Shown here in pieces: positions 16,491 through 25,234 of a stretch of DNA of 64,000 nucleotides (position 1 is its first letter; each line of letters opens with the position of its first letter). The translations under genes and the position numbers were made by a program. The notes beneath the pieces are model-generated. The model did no database searches and was not told where the DNA came from. It worked only from the letters and a program-made list of their open reading frames with translations. The stretch comes from Devosia sp. Lineage in GTDB: Bacteria; Pseudomonadota; Alphaproteobacteria; Rhizobiales; Devosiaceae. Location: NCBI GenBank assembly GCA_015234425.1, contig JADGNE010000030.1:62001-126000 (forward strand), read 5' to 3'.

Positions 16491-17955
16491 CGGCGGTCGT
16501 GGGCCGCTGCGGGAAATAGAGACGGCCAAGGCCAAGCATCAGTGCCAGTCCCACACCAAGGACTAGACCCCCGATCAGTCCCGCGGCGATGAGCAGAACG
16601 GTGCGCGGCGGGTAGCTGCGGCTGATGGGCGGAATGGCCGGGGAAATGACGCGGACATTATTGGTGCTGAGCTCGCTGCGCTGGGCGATCTGCTGAGCCC
16701 GTTCGAAATAGGCTTCGTAGATACCAACCTTGGAGGCGGCGGCACGCTCAAGCTGGCGCAGCTGAAGCTGGGCCTGGTCGTCGGTAAAGACGGCGCCCAT
16801 CTGTTCGGTGGCAGCGACCTCGAGCTGGTCAACGACACTTCTGGCCTGCGCCAGTTCGCGGCGCGCGGTTTCGATAAGGCGGCGGGTTTCGCGGTCGATC
16901 TCGCTCTGCAGCGCGGTGAGCTGGGCGCGCGCCGTGGCAAGGCTTGGGTGCCGAGGACCAAGAGTGGCGGCCAGTGCGTCCGCTTCCTGGCGGGCGGTCG
17001 CATATTGGGTGCGCATGCCGGCCAGCGCGGTGGATTCGAGGGGGGCGGTGGAGATCAGCGTATCGCCGCCTGCCGAGAGCGCGGCATAGCGCGCCTCTGC
17101 ATCGATCAGCGCCTGTCGCGCCGCGGCGATCTGGGTGTTGAGCTGCACGGCAGACTGCGTGCTGAGCTGGTCGGCGCCGGTCATCTGCAAGCCGTTTTCA
17201 CGCCGATAGGCGGCGACGGCCGCTTCGGCGCTCTCGGCATCGGTGCGCAATTCGTCCAGCCGCTGGGTGAGGGCGGCGGACGCATTGCGGGCGCCATCGG
17301 CCTCGGCTTCGGCCATCTCGGCCAGAAAGGCGGTGATGAGCCCATTGGTCAGCACGGCCGACTGTTCCGGCGTGCGGGCCCAGACCGAGGCGGTGACGAT
17401 ATAGGAGCGTTCCTCGCGGCGAATGCGGACACGCTCGGAGAGCGCGCGCACGGCGGCGGTAAAATTGTCTTCCCCGGCACTGGCCGCGCCAAAGAGGGCG
17501 AATTCCGGCTCCATCAGGTCGGGGTCATTATCGAGGCCAAGGTCACGCACGGTGCGCGCCAGCACGTTTGTCGAGCCCAGCACGCGCATCTTGCTCTCGA
17601 CCTCAAGCAACTGGGCCTCGCCCTGGATATTGCTTGTGTAGAGGTCGTCGGCAACGATCTGGAGGCTCGTGGGGTCGAGCAGGATATCGGAATAGCTGGT
17701 GAAGCGCGGCTTGACCAAGGTGCCCGCGCCGAAACCGACGATGGCGCCAAGCACGGCGAGCGCCAGGATGGCGAGCCAGAAGCGGCGCAGCCACTCGATG
17801 ACGAGCATAGGGGTGATGGTATCGAGGACGTTCACGGGGGCAGCCTGTTCCCGGCGACGGTCCTGCCCCTCATAGGCGCGGCCGGCATCGAGCGTGTGGA
17901 CAGTGCTGCCACTCCCGGGGGGCGTGCGCATATCCGACTGGAGAGGCTGATACAT
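16483..17955 (-). CDS. Wzz/GumC-type polysaccharide chain-length (co-polymerase) protein
   Basis: A 490-residue inner-membrane protein. A first hydrophobic helix (about 60-80, FWLAILALAVLGAIVGFGAG) is followed by a long periplasmic coiled-coil domain rich in Ala, Glu and Arg. A proline-rich segment PPISRSYPPRT leads into a second helix near 450-475. This is the Wzz/GumC layout. There is no C-terminal tyrosine kinase domain, so it resembles the split type whose kinase is separate or absent. It heads the minus-strand operon Wzz-Wzy-deacetylase-GT4-GT4, whose promoter should lie in 17956-18177. Confidence 0.88.
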   Translation of the reverse strand: MYQPLQSDMRTPPGSGSTVHTLDAGRAYEGQDRRREQAAPVNVLDTITPMLVIEWLRRFWLAILALAVLGAIVGFGAGTLVKPRFTSYSDILLDPTSLQIVADDLYTSNIQGEAQLLEVESKMRVLGSTNVLARTVRDLGLDNDPDLMEPEFALFGAASAGEDNFTAAVRALSERVRIRREERSYIVTASVWARTPEQSAVLTNGLITAFLAEMAEAEADGARNASAALTQRLDELRTDAESAEAAVAAYRRENGLQMTGADQLSTQSAVQLNTQIAAARQALIDAEARYAALSAGGDTLISTAPLESTALAGMRTQYATARQEADALAATLGPRHPSLATARAQLTALQSEIDRETRRLIETARRELAQARSVVDQLEVAATEQMGAVFTDDQAQLQLRQLERAAASKVGIYEAYFERAQQIAQRSELSTNNVRVISPAIPPISRSYPPRTVLLIAAGLIGGLVLGVGLALMLGLGRLYFPQRPTTADA

Positions 17956-18177
17956 GCAGTTTTGCCCGTCATTGAATGCCGGTCCGCTTATAAATCACGT
18001 CGGTGCCAAACTCAGCGCCTTTTCCGCAAGGTAGTTAAGACGATCTTTGTTAACTGCCTTCAGCAAAGAAAAATCTGCTGTCCTGCGATCATGATATTGG
18101 AAGCGTACCGAGATGAGATCTGGTGCGACATGCTGTCCGACGAAATTCGAACTGTAAGCACTCCCAACGAGCCCGCA

Positions 18178-19239
18178 ATGTCACAATCGCGGCATTTGCG
18201 CCCCATTACCCGTGATGACTTGCCACAGATCGAGACGTTGTTCTTCGACGTCTTTCGTGGCGGTAAAGGAAACAGGGCGGGATTCTCCCAATATTTCAGC
18301 GCGTTATTTCTGGAAGGGCGCCACGCGGGTGGTGGCTTGGTCAGCGATATTGCGCCCGGCCAGATCGGCGCCGCCATCGCCTTCGTGCCGATGCGCTACC
18401 GCATTTACGACGAGGTCGTGACCGCAAAGCTGACCTGCGCCTTCATGGCCGACAAGCGTTATCCCAAGGCGGCTGCCCGGGTTGTGATGTCGCTGCGAGC
18501 GCGCCATCAGGACCTCCTGTTCACCGACAGCGGCTCGCATGAAGGCGTTGGCCATTGGCTGGCCGGTGGCGGGGCGAGCCTGCCCGTGCAGGCGCTCGAC
18601 TGGCGCTGCCGTTTCAAGCCGGTCAGTGCCATCGCCCGAAAGGTGAGACTGCCTGCGGTGGTCGATGGCCTGACCGACCTGGCCGATCGAAGCATTGAGG
18701 CGCTGCGCCCGCGGCCGGCGCCGCAGAAGCGGCTCGAGATGACGGAAATCGGCCGGGAAGAATTCGCAGCGCTCGTCCCCGGGATGATCGCGCGGTTCCC
18801 GGTGCGCCCGGACTGGACGCAGGATGAGCTTTTGCATCTGCTTGGTCTTGCCGAAGAAAACACCCGTCTGGGGACGCTGCGCTATTTCGGCTTCATCGAC
18901 CGAACGGGCGATTATGTCGGATGCCTTGCCGCCTATTTCGGTCCGCGCAAATCCGTGCGCGTGCTCGACCTTCTGGCTTTCGGCGGCAAGGAAGCGGCGG
19001 TTGCGGCCACCATGCTCGCCGAGCTCGGTGCATGGGGAGCGGTCGAGGCGAGCGGTGGCGCCCAGCCGCATATGGTCGGCGCCCTGTCGCCCCATCGGGG
19101 TGTAAGCTTCCGTCACCGCAGCTTTTCCTGCGTCGCCACCCGGTTCGATAGCGTCAAGACGGCCATCGAGCGCAACGAGATCTACATGGGTGGCCTGGCC
19201 GGAGAAGGCTGGAGCCGGTTGATGACGGACTTTTTCTGA
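18178..19239 (+). CDS. GNAT-like acyltransferase family protein, paralogue 1
   Basis: A 353-residue protein that opens with a GNAT-like strand and helix (LRPITRDDLPQIETLFFDVF). Its family is not certain. It is clearly paralogous to the next gene: both begin with an IRP/LRP-x3-xD segment, have two GNAT-sized halves and end in G-E-x-W-S-R-L. I chose the ATG at 18178; in-frame ATGs at 18091 and 18130 are possible. It starts the plus-strand operon with asnB, the carrier protein and the ligase. An acyl- or aminoacyl-transferase role on a sugar or carrier is inferred from fold and context, not shown. Confidence 0.65.
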   Translation: MSQSRHLRPITRDDLPQIETLFFDVFRGGKGNRAGFSQYFSALFLEGRHAGGGLVSDIAPGQIGAAIAFVPMRYRIYDEVVTAKLTCAFMADKRYPKAAARVVMSLRARHQDLLFTDSGSHEGVGHWLAGGGASLPVQALDWRCRFKPVSAIARKVRLPAVVDGLTDLADRSIEALRPRPAPQKRLEMTEIGREEFAALVPGMIARFPVRPDWTQDELLHLLGLAEENTRLGTLRYFGFIDRTGDYVGCLAAYFGPRKSVRVLDLLAFGGKEAAVAATMLAELGAWGAVEASGGAQPHMVGALSPHRGVSFRHRSFSCVATRFDSVKTAIERNEIYMGGLAGEGWSRLMTDFF

Positions 19240-19241
19240 CC

Positions 19242-20363
19242 ATGACTGCCCAGATCCGACCATTGGCTGCCGCCGACGTCGGCGCCGTCGCGCATCTGTT
19301 CCAGCGGCAGTTGCGCCATTCTTCAGCGGCGCCCAGCGCGCAGCTGCGCGATTATCTCGACCTGTTGTTTGTCTCCGGCCCCTATGCCGATCCGGCCATG
19401 CCCTCCCTCGTCTACGAGCGTGATGGGGGCGACATTGCCGGGTTCATCGGCGTCACCGCCCAGCCCATGACTTTCGAGGGGCGCTCGCTCAAGGCGGCGG
19501 TCTGCGGCGCACTGATGGTCGACGGGCATGACGCCGACCCGCTCGCGGGAGCGCGCCTTCTCAAATCCTTCCTGGCTGGTGCCCAGGACGTGTCGCTCAG
19601 TGAGACGGCAGGCGACGCCACCCTGTCGATGTGGCGGCAGTTGCGCGGGGACGTTCTCTCCCGCCATAGCCTCGATTGGGTGCGCGTCATCCGGCCGGGC
19701 GGTTTTGCGCTCGAAACGGCGCAGCGACGGGTGCCCGCTTTCGGTCTCATGGCGGGCTTGGCTCGCCTCGCCGACGGTCGGGTGCGACGAGCGCGCGCCG
19801 AAAAGGCAGAGTTGCGCTGGGCGAGTTTTCCCGAGGATTTCAAGCTGCCCGGCAATGTCGGCGTCGACGACCTGTCGACCGAGGGCTTTTTGTCTGCGGT
19901 CGTGGATTTTACCGACAGCTTTGCCATCCGCCGGGCGTGGACCGATGCTGCGCTCGAGCAGCTCGGCGACGACCTGCATCATAAGTCCGGCCAGGGACAG
20001 CTGCGCCTCGGCGCGGTTGTTGCCCGCGGCGGCAAGCGCCTCGGGGCCTTTGCCTATTATGAGCGAGAAGGCGCCACGGCGCGGGTCCTCGATATTCTAG
20101 CGGCGCCCAGCCATGCCGGTCTTGTCATCGACTGCCTTCTCAAGGATGCGGCCGCGCGTGGTGCCGTGGCCGTGCGCGGCCGCACCAGCCCAGCCCTCTT
20201 TGATGCTCTTCTCGAACGTCGCTGTTTGATGTTCCGTCATGGGGCGAGCGTTGTTTCCAGCGCTGACAAGGGCTTGGTGGCGCGCTTTCAGAACGGCGAT
20301 GCGCACTTCAATGGAGTGGTGGGCGAAAGATGGTCGAGACTGGTCGGTCACGAGTTTTCTTAA
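19242..20363 (+). CDS. GNAT-like acyltransferase family protein, paralogue 2
   Basis: A 373-residue protein that starts two bases after the stop of its paralogue (IRPLAAADVGAVAHLFQRQL at the start, GERWSRLVGHEF at the end). The N-terminal third resembles a GNAT acetyl-CoA fold, with a second GNAT-like half towards the C-terminus. Tandem duplication with retained length suggests that both copies act, perhaps on different positions or as a heterodimer. It is in the same operon as the carrier protein and ligase. The donor may be the carrier-bound acyl group rather than acetyl-CoA, but the sequence does not prove this. Confidence 0.62.
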   Translation: MTAQIRPLAAADVGAVAHLFQRQLRHSSAAPSAQLRDYLDLLFVSGPYADPAMPSLVYERDGGDIAGFIGVTAQPMTFEGRSLKAAVCGALMVDGHDADPLAGARLLKSFLAGAQDVSLSETAGDATLSMWRQLRGDVLSRHSLDWVRVIRPGGFALETAQRRVPAFGLMAGLARLADGRVRRARAEKAELRWASFPEDFKLPGNVGVDDLSTEGFLSAVVDFTDSFAIRRAWTDAALEQLGDDLHHKSGQGQLRLGAVVARGGKRLGAFAYYEREGATARVLDILAAPSHAGLVIDCLLKDAAARGAVAVRGRTSPALFDALLERRCLMFRHGASVVSSADKGLVARFQNGDAHFNGVVGERWSRLVGHEFS

Positions 20364-20380
20364 CTGTGAATCTTAATCTC

Positions 20381-20397
20381 CTTTGCAAAATGCAAAG
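20381..20397. promoter_or_regulatory. operator-like inverted repeat upstream of the asparagine synthetase gene
   Basis: CTTTGCA (20381-20387), AAA, TGCAAAG (20391-20397) is a perfect 7-bp inverted repeat. It lies about 80 bases before the start at 20478, in the only sizeable gap of this operon. No T-run follows, so it looks more like a protein-binding site than a terminator. Confidence 0.35.
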
Positions 20398-20477
20398 AGA
20401 GTAGAACAGTTGGAAGCATCCTAATCAGGGCTCGCGTCCTGTAATATTCCGAAGTGGAACGGAGAGGCAGAACTCCT

Positions 20478-22427
20478 ATGTGTGGGGTTGCTGGATATTG
20501 CGGCACTGAACTTGCCCCTGAGCAGGGGCAAGCGCTTTTGCGCGCCATGACCGATACCATTGCCCATCGCGGGCCGGACGCCAGTGGTGTCTGGGCGGCG
20601 CCGGGCATTGGCCTGGGGCATCGGCGCCTGTCGATCGTCGGCATTGCCTACGGACAGCAACCCATGGCGCTCGAAGGTCCGGAGCTGATGCTCGCCTATA
20701 ATGGCGAGATTTTCAATTTCGTCGAACTGCGCCAGGAGCTCGAGGCCAATGGCCATGTGTTCCGCACCGGCAGCGACACCGAAGTTCTGTTGCACCTTTA
20801 CGCCGAGCATGGCGTGGAGTGTCTTGCAAAGCTCAATGGCGACTTCGCTTTTGCGCTGTGGGACGGCAAGCGCCGCCGCCTGTTCCTCGCCCGCGACCGT
20901 GTCGGCGTGCGGCCGCTGTTTTATGCGCGGCGGCGCGAGGGCATCTATTTTGCGTCCGAGATCAAGGCGTTGCTGGCGGTTCCCGGCATCGAGGCCGAGA
21001 TCGACCCGGTGGCGCTCGACGAGATCTTTACGCTCTGGGCGCCTTTGGCGCCGCTCACCGGCTTTCAGGGCATTCTGGAACTGCCGCCCGGCCATTTCAT
21101 GGTGATCGAAGACGGGCAGACCCGTATCCAGCGCTATTGGGATTTCGACTTCCCCGATCGCGCGGATGGGTATGACACACGTTCCGAGGACGCGCTGGCC
21201 GATGAGGTCCTGGCGCTGCTCGATGACGCTACCCGTATTCGCATGCGGGCCGACGTGCCGGTGGGGGCCTATCTCTCCGGCGGCCTCGACTCTGCCATCA
21301 CTGCCGCTCTGGCTTTGCGGCACACGGAGCAGAAGCTCTCCACCTTTTCGGTGGGCTTTGAGAGCGCCGAGCATGACGAGACCCAATTCCAGGCGATCAT
21401 GGCTGCGGCTCTGGGCACGGACCACCGCGCCATTTCCTGCAGCAATGGGGATATTGCGGCGGCCTTTCCTGCCGTCATCGCCCATACCGAGCGACCCATC
21501 GTGCGCACCGCGCCCGCGCCGCTCTATCGCCTTTCAAGCCTTGTGCGGGACAATGGCATCAAGGTGGTGCTGACCGGGGAGGGCGCCGACGAGGTTTTTG
21601 CCGGCTACGACATTTTCAAGGAAGACAAGGTCCGTCGCTTTGCGGCGGGGCAGCCCGGTTCGGCGCGCCGACCGCTGCTGTTCAAGCGGCTCTATCCCTA
21701 TCTTCCGGGGCTCCAGAACCAGTCGGCTGATTATCTGACAGCCTTTTTCGGGGTGACGCCGGATCTCCTCACCGATCCTCTTGCCTCCCATCGTCCGCGC
21801 TATCGTTCGACGGCGGCGGCAAAGATTTTCTTCTCGGCGGATCTGCGCCAATCCCTGGGCGATTACGATGCGGCGGCCGCGCTGGCGGAAACTCTTCCCA
21901 GCCGCTTCGCCCACTGGCATCCCCAGCATCAGGCGCAATATCTTGAAAGCCGGTTCCTGCTTGCAGGCTATATTCTCTCCTCGCAGGGCGACCGGATGGC
22001 CATGGCCCACGGCATCGAGGGGCGCTTTCCCTTCCTTGACCACCGGGTGATGGCGCTGGCGGCAAAACTGCCGCCAAAACTGACGCTCAAGGGGCTGGTC
22101 GAAAAGCACATCCTGCGGCGGGCAACGCGGCACCTGTTGCCCGAGGCGATCAACAATCGCACCAAGCAACCCTATCGCGCGCCTGACAGCCAGGCCTTTG
22201 CGACGGCCGATGCGCCGGACTATGTGCGCGAGCTTCTCTCGCCTCAAGCCATAGAGGACACCGGGCTCTTCAACCCCAAGGCCGTGGCCAAGCTCGTCGC
22301 CAAGGCCGGCACCAGTGGGGTCGAGGGCTTTCGGGACAACACCGCCTATGTCGGTATTCTTTCTACCCAGATCTGGCACCGGGAATTCACCCGGTGGCCG
22401 AATGCTGCCACCCAGGCAGCAGAGTGA
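20478..22427 (+). CDS. asnB: asparagine synthase (glutamine-hydrolysing) family amidotransferase
   Basis: A 649-residue two-domain protein. The glutaminase (Ntn) domain starts right after the initiator Met with Cys2 (MCGVAGYCG), which fixes the start at 20478 rather than the longer frame from 20454. IAHRGPDASG and YNGEIFN are typical of this domain. The synthetase domain carries the ATP-pyrophosphatase loop AYLSGGLDSAIT. The family makes asparagine, but copies in polysaccharide loci often amidate other carboxylates. Placed beside an acyl carrier protein and an adenylating ligase, an amide-forming role on a sugar acid or carrier-bound acid is plausible. The true substrate is unknown. Confidence 0.88.
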   Translation: MCGVAGYCGTELAPEQGQALLRAMTDTIAHRGPDASGVWAAPGIGLGHRRLSIVGIAYGQQPMALEGPELMLAYNGEIFNFVELRQELEANGHVFRTGSDTEVLLHLYAEHGVECLAKLNGDFAFALWDGKRRRLFLARDRVGVRPLFYARRREGIYFASEIKALLAVPGIEAEIDPVALDEIFTLWAPLAPLTGFQGILELPPGHFMVIEDGQTRIQRYWDFDFPDRADGYDTRSEDALADEVLALLDDATRIRMRADVPVGAYLSGGLDSAITAALALRHTEQKLSTFSVGFESAEHDETQFQAIMAAALGTDHRAISCSNGDIAAAFPAVIAHTERPIVRTAPAPLYRLSSLVRDNGIKVVLTGEGADEVFAGYDIFKEDKVRRFAAGQPGSARRPLLFKRLYPYLPGLQNQSADYLTAFFGVTPDLLTDPLASHRPRYRSTAAAKIFFSADLRQSLGDYDAAAALAETLPSRFAHWHPQHQAQYLESRFLLAGYILSSQGDRMAMAHGIEGRFPFLDHRVMALAAKLPPKLTLKGLVEKHILRRATRHLLPEAINNRTKQPYRAPDSQAFATADAPDYVRELLSPQAIEDTGLFNPKAVAKLVAKAGTSGVEGFRDNTAYVGILSTQIWHREFTRWPNAATQAAE

Positions 22428-22453
22428 CGAACCAGCGGCAAAACGGGACAACA

Positions 22454-22714
22454 ATGACTGATATCAAGGCCAATATCCGTGACTTCATCGTCGAGAACTT
22501 CCTCTTCGGCGATACCAGCCAGCCGATCGAGGACACCACCTCGCTGATCGACAATGGTTATGTGGATTCCACTGGCGTGCTCGAGCTGGTGTTCCACATC
22601 GAGCAGAGTTTTGGGATCAAGGTCGCCGACAGCGAGATCATCCCGGCCAATCTCGACAGCGTCGGCGCCATCGCCGCCTATATCGAGAAAAAGCAGCAGA
22701 GCGCTGCCGCCTGA
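22454..22714 (+). CDS. free-standing acyl carrier protein
   Basis: An 86-residue four-helix carrier. The phosphopantetheine attachment serine is S39 in NGYVDSTGVLEL, and the helix after it (LVFHIEQSFGI) is the usual partner surface. It is not the fatty-acid AcpP: the sequence differs and the neighbours are a ligase and amidotransferases. It should carry an acyl or aminoacyl group loaded by the adjacent adenylate-forming enzyme. It starts at 22454, about 26 bases after the synthetase stop. A phosphopantetheinyl transferase must act from elsewhere in the genome. Confidence 0.9.
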   Translation: MTDIKANIRDFIVENFLFGDTSQPIEDTTSLIDNGYVDSTGVLELVFHIEQSFGIKVADSEIIPANLDSVGAIAAYIEKKQQSAAA

Positions 22715-22728
22715 GGCGGGGACCGACC

Positions 22729-24264
22729 ATGCGCGTCGAGGACTTCCTGCGCCATAGCGCCGCCCGGCTGCCGGACAAGACCGCGCTTGTCGTGGGCGAG
22801 CGGCGGCTGAGCTATGCCGAACTTGATGATCTCAGCGACCGTCTGGCCGCGGGGCTCGTCGCCTATGGCGTGCGTCGCGATGATCGGGTGCTGATTTATC
22901 TCGATAATGGCTGGGAAGCGGCCGTGGCGATCTTTGCCGTGCTCAAGGCCGGCGCGACTTTCAGCCCGATCAATCCCTCGACCAAGCCGGACAAGCTGGC
23001 CTTCATCGCCGGCAATTGCCAGGCGCAGGCCATCATCACCCAGGCCCGGCTTGCCGGGGCGGTGGCTGAGGCGATTGGGGAAGGGGCCGACTTTTCGGTG
23101 ATCATCTCAGCCGGTGAAAGCGCCGCGCTGCCCCATGCGGTGCAGCTCGAAACGCTTCTGGCGGCGCCGGCGGTCCGGCGGGATCATGGCGGCATCGACA
23201 GCGATCTGGCCATGCTCATCTACACCTCCGGCTCCACCGGCCGGCCCAAGGGCGTGATGATGAACCACCGCAATATCGAGGCGGCGGCGACTTCGATAAC
23301 CACCTATCTCGAAAACACCGAGGATGACATCATCCTCAACGTGCTGCCGCTGGCCTTCGACTATGGGCTCTATCAGCTCTTGATGGCGGTCAAGCTCGGC
23401 GCCACGCTGGTCATCGAAAAGTCCTTCGCCTTTCCGGCGGCGATCTTCGAGATCATGCGGCGCGAGAAGGTGAGCGGCCTGCCGCTGGTGCCGACCATGG
23501 CGGCGATGATCCTCAATATGAAGGATCTGGAGCCCGGCTCGTTCCCCGATTTGCGCTATATTTCCAATACCGCCGCCGCGCTGCCGCCCGCCCATATCGA
23601 GCGGCTGCGGGTGCTGCTGCCCGGCACGACCATTTTCTCCATGTATGGCCTGACCGAGTGCAAGCGCTGCACCTATCTGCCGCCGTCGCGGCTGGACGAC
23701 AAGCCGGGCTCGGTGGGCATCGCCATTCCCAATACCGAAGCCTTTGTCGTCGACGATGATGGCAAGCGTGTCGCGCCGGGAGAGGTCGGCCAGCTGGTCA
23801 TCCGCGGGCCCCATGTCATGCAGGGCTATTGGCAGAATTCTGAGGCCACCGAAAAGGCCCTCCGCCCGGGCCCGAACCCCTGGGAAAAAGTGCTCTACAC
23901 CGGCGATCTCTTCTACGCCGATGACGAGGGCTTTTTGTATTTCGTCGGGCGCACCGACGACATCATCAAGACCCGCGGCGAGAAGGTTGCGCCCAAGGAG
24001 GTCGAGGCGGTGCTCGTCTCCTGCCCGGGCGTCGTTGAAGCCGTGGTGGTCGGCAAGGCCGATCCCGTGCTGGGCCATGCCATCCATGCCATCGTGGTGA
24101 AATCCGATCCCGAGCTCGGCGAGCGCGATGTCATCCGTCACTGCGCCCGAAATCTTGAGGATTTCATGGTGCCCAAATCCGTTGAGTTCCGCGACAGCCT
24201 GCCCAAGACCGATACGGGCAAGGTTAGCCGCCGTCTTGCCGCCGAAAGCCTGGAGAGTTCCTGA
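22729..24264 (+). CDS. class I adenylate-forming enzyme (acyl-CoA/ACP ligase)
   Basis: A 511-residue ANL-superfamily enzyme. The P-loop-like motif is LIYTSGSTGRPKGVMM, SMYGLTE is the aromatic/ATP motif, and YTGDLF and GRTDDIIKTRGEKV form the hinge. The catalytic lysine is in KTDTGKVSRR near the C-terminus. It activates a carboxylic acid with ATP and passes it to a thiol. The acyl carrier protein encoded 14 bases upstream is the likely acceptor. The acid cannot be predicted from the sequence. It is similar to the ligases found beside polysaccharide genes in exosortase-A loci, although no exosortase is present here. Confidence 0.88.
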   Translation: MRVEDFLRHSAARLPDKTALVVGERRLSYAELDDLSDRLAAGLVAYGVRRDDRVLIYLDNGWEAAVAIFAVLKAGATFSPINPSTKPDKLAFIAGNCQAQAIITQARLAGAVAEAIGEGADFSVIISAGESAALPHAVQLETLLAAPAVRRDHGGIDSDLAMLIYTSGSTGRPKGVMMNHRNIEAAATSITTYLENTEDDIILNVLPLAFDYGLYQLLMAVKLGATLVIEKSFAFPAAIFEIMRREKVSGLPLVPTMAAMILNMKDLEPGSFPDLRYISNTAAALPPAHIERLRVLLPGTTIFSMYGLTECKRCTYLPPSRLDDKPGSVGIAIPNTEAFVVDDDGKRVAPGEVGQLVIRGPHVMQGYWQNSEATEKALRPGPNPWEKVLYTGDLFYADDEGFLYFVGRTDDIIKTRGEKVAPKEVEAVLVSCPGVVEAVVVGKADPVLGHAIHAIVVKSDPELGERDVIRHCARNLEDFMVPKSVEFRDSLPKTDTGKVSRRLAAESLESS

Positions 24265-24265
24265 G

Positions 24266-25231
24266 ATGAGCCGATTGTCGCCCCAAACTCTGGTCATCGA
24301 CGCCGAGGCCGAAATTGCGCGCATCACCAGCGCCATGCGCAATCAATTGCGCACCGACCTCAAGCGGCGCGGCCTCGTGCTCGGTCTTTCGGGTGGCATC
24401 GACTCCAGCCTCTGCGCCGCGCTGGCTGTGAAGGCGGTGGGGACTGAGCGGGTCTTTGGGATTTTCATGCCGGAGAATGACTCCGATCCCGAGAGCCTCG
24501 AGCTCGGACGGCAGATAGCCAGCACCTTCGGCTTTACCGCCGAAGTGGAAGACATCGGCCCAGCGCTGGCGGCCATGGGGTGCTATTCGCGCCGCGACAC
24601 TTTCATCCGCACGTTGGTGCCCGAGTTTGGCGAGGGTTGGGGCTGCAAGGTCGTCATTGCCGATCCGCTCTCGGGCGGTGGCATCGCCATTTCCTCGCTG
24701 GTGGTGCAATCGCCCACTGGCGAGACGCAAAAAATCCGGCTCACCGCCGAGGCCTATCAGGGCATCATCGCTGCCACCAATATGAAGCAGCGCACCCGCA
24801 AGCAGATGGAATATTATCACGCCGACCGGCTCAATTATGCCGTCATAGGAACCCCGAACCGGCTCGAATACGACCAGGGCTTCTTCGTCAAGAACGGCGA
24901 CGGCGCGGCGGATCTCAAACCCATCGCCCATCTCTATAAGTCTCAGGTCTATCAGCTGGCCGCCCATATGGGCGTGCCCGAAGCCATCTGCCGACGGCCG
25001 CCGACCACCGACACCTGGTCGATGGCGCAGAGCCAGGAAGAGTTTTACTTCGCGCTCCCCTATGACCGGATGGATCTTTGCCTCTACGGCCTCAACAATA
25101 GTCTTCCGCGCGAAGAGGTGGCGGAGGCCGCTGGCCTGACGCCGGAGCAGGTCGATGCCGTCTGGGCCGACATCGCACGCAAGCGTGTGGCGACACGCTA
25201 CCTCAGCCTGCCGCCACTGCTGGTGGAATAA
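24266..25231 (+). CDS. NadE-like ATP-dependent amide synthetase with insertion
   Basis: A 321-residue protein of the NAD synthetase family. The PP-loop SGGIDSS is at 42-48. The NadE landmarks VIGTPNRLEYDQGFF, KNGDGAADLKPI, LYKSQVYQLA and PTTDTW are all present. It lacks the glutaminase domain of glutamine-dependent NadE. It also has an insertion at about 105-160 (around GEGWGCKVVIADPLSGGG) that I do not know from ordinary NadE. It starts one base after the ligase stop, so it belongs to the module and is probably not the housekeeping NAD synthetase. It may adenylate and amidate another carboxylate, perhaps with ammonia from the asnB protein. Confidence 0.78.
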   Translation: MSRLSPQTLVIDAEAEIARITSAMRNQLRTDLKRRGLVLGLSGGIDSSLCAALAVKAVGTERVFGIFMPENDSDPESLELGRQIASTFGFTAEVEDIGPALAAMGCYSRRDTFIRTLVPEFGEGWGCKVVIADPLSGGGIAISSLVVQSPTGETQKIRLTAEAYQGIIAATNMKQRTRKQMEYYHADRLNYAVIGTPNRLEYDQGFFVKNGDGAADLKPIAHLYKSQVYQLAAHMGVPEAICRRPPTTDTWSMAQSQEEFYFALPYDRMDLCLYGLNNSLPREEVAEAAGLTPEQVDAVWADIARKRVATRYLSLPPLLVE

Positions 25232-25234
25232 GCA

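Noticed and set aside
18030-18054. TTAA-N11-TTAA between the chain-length and GNAT-like genes as a CtrA site
   Set aside because: The spacer is four bases too long. It may still be a different operator, but nothing supports it.
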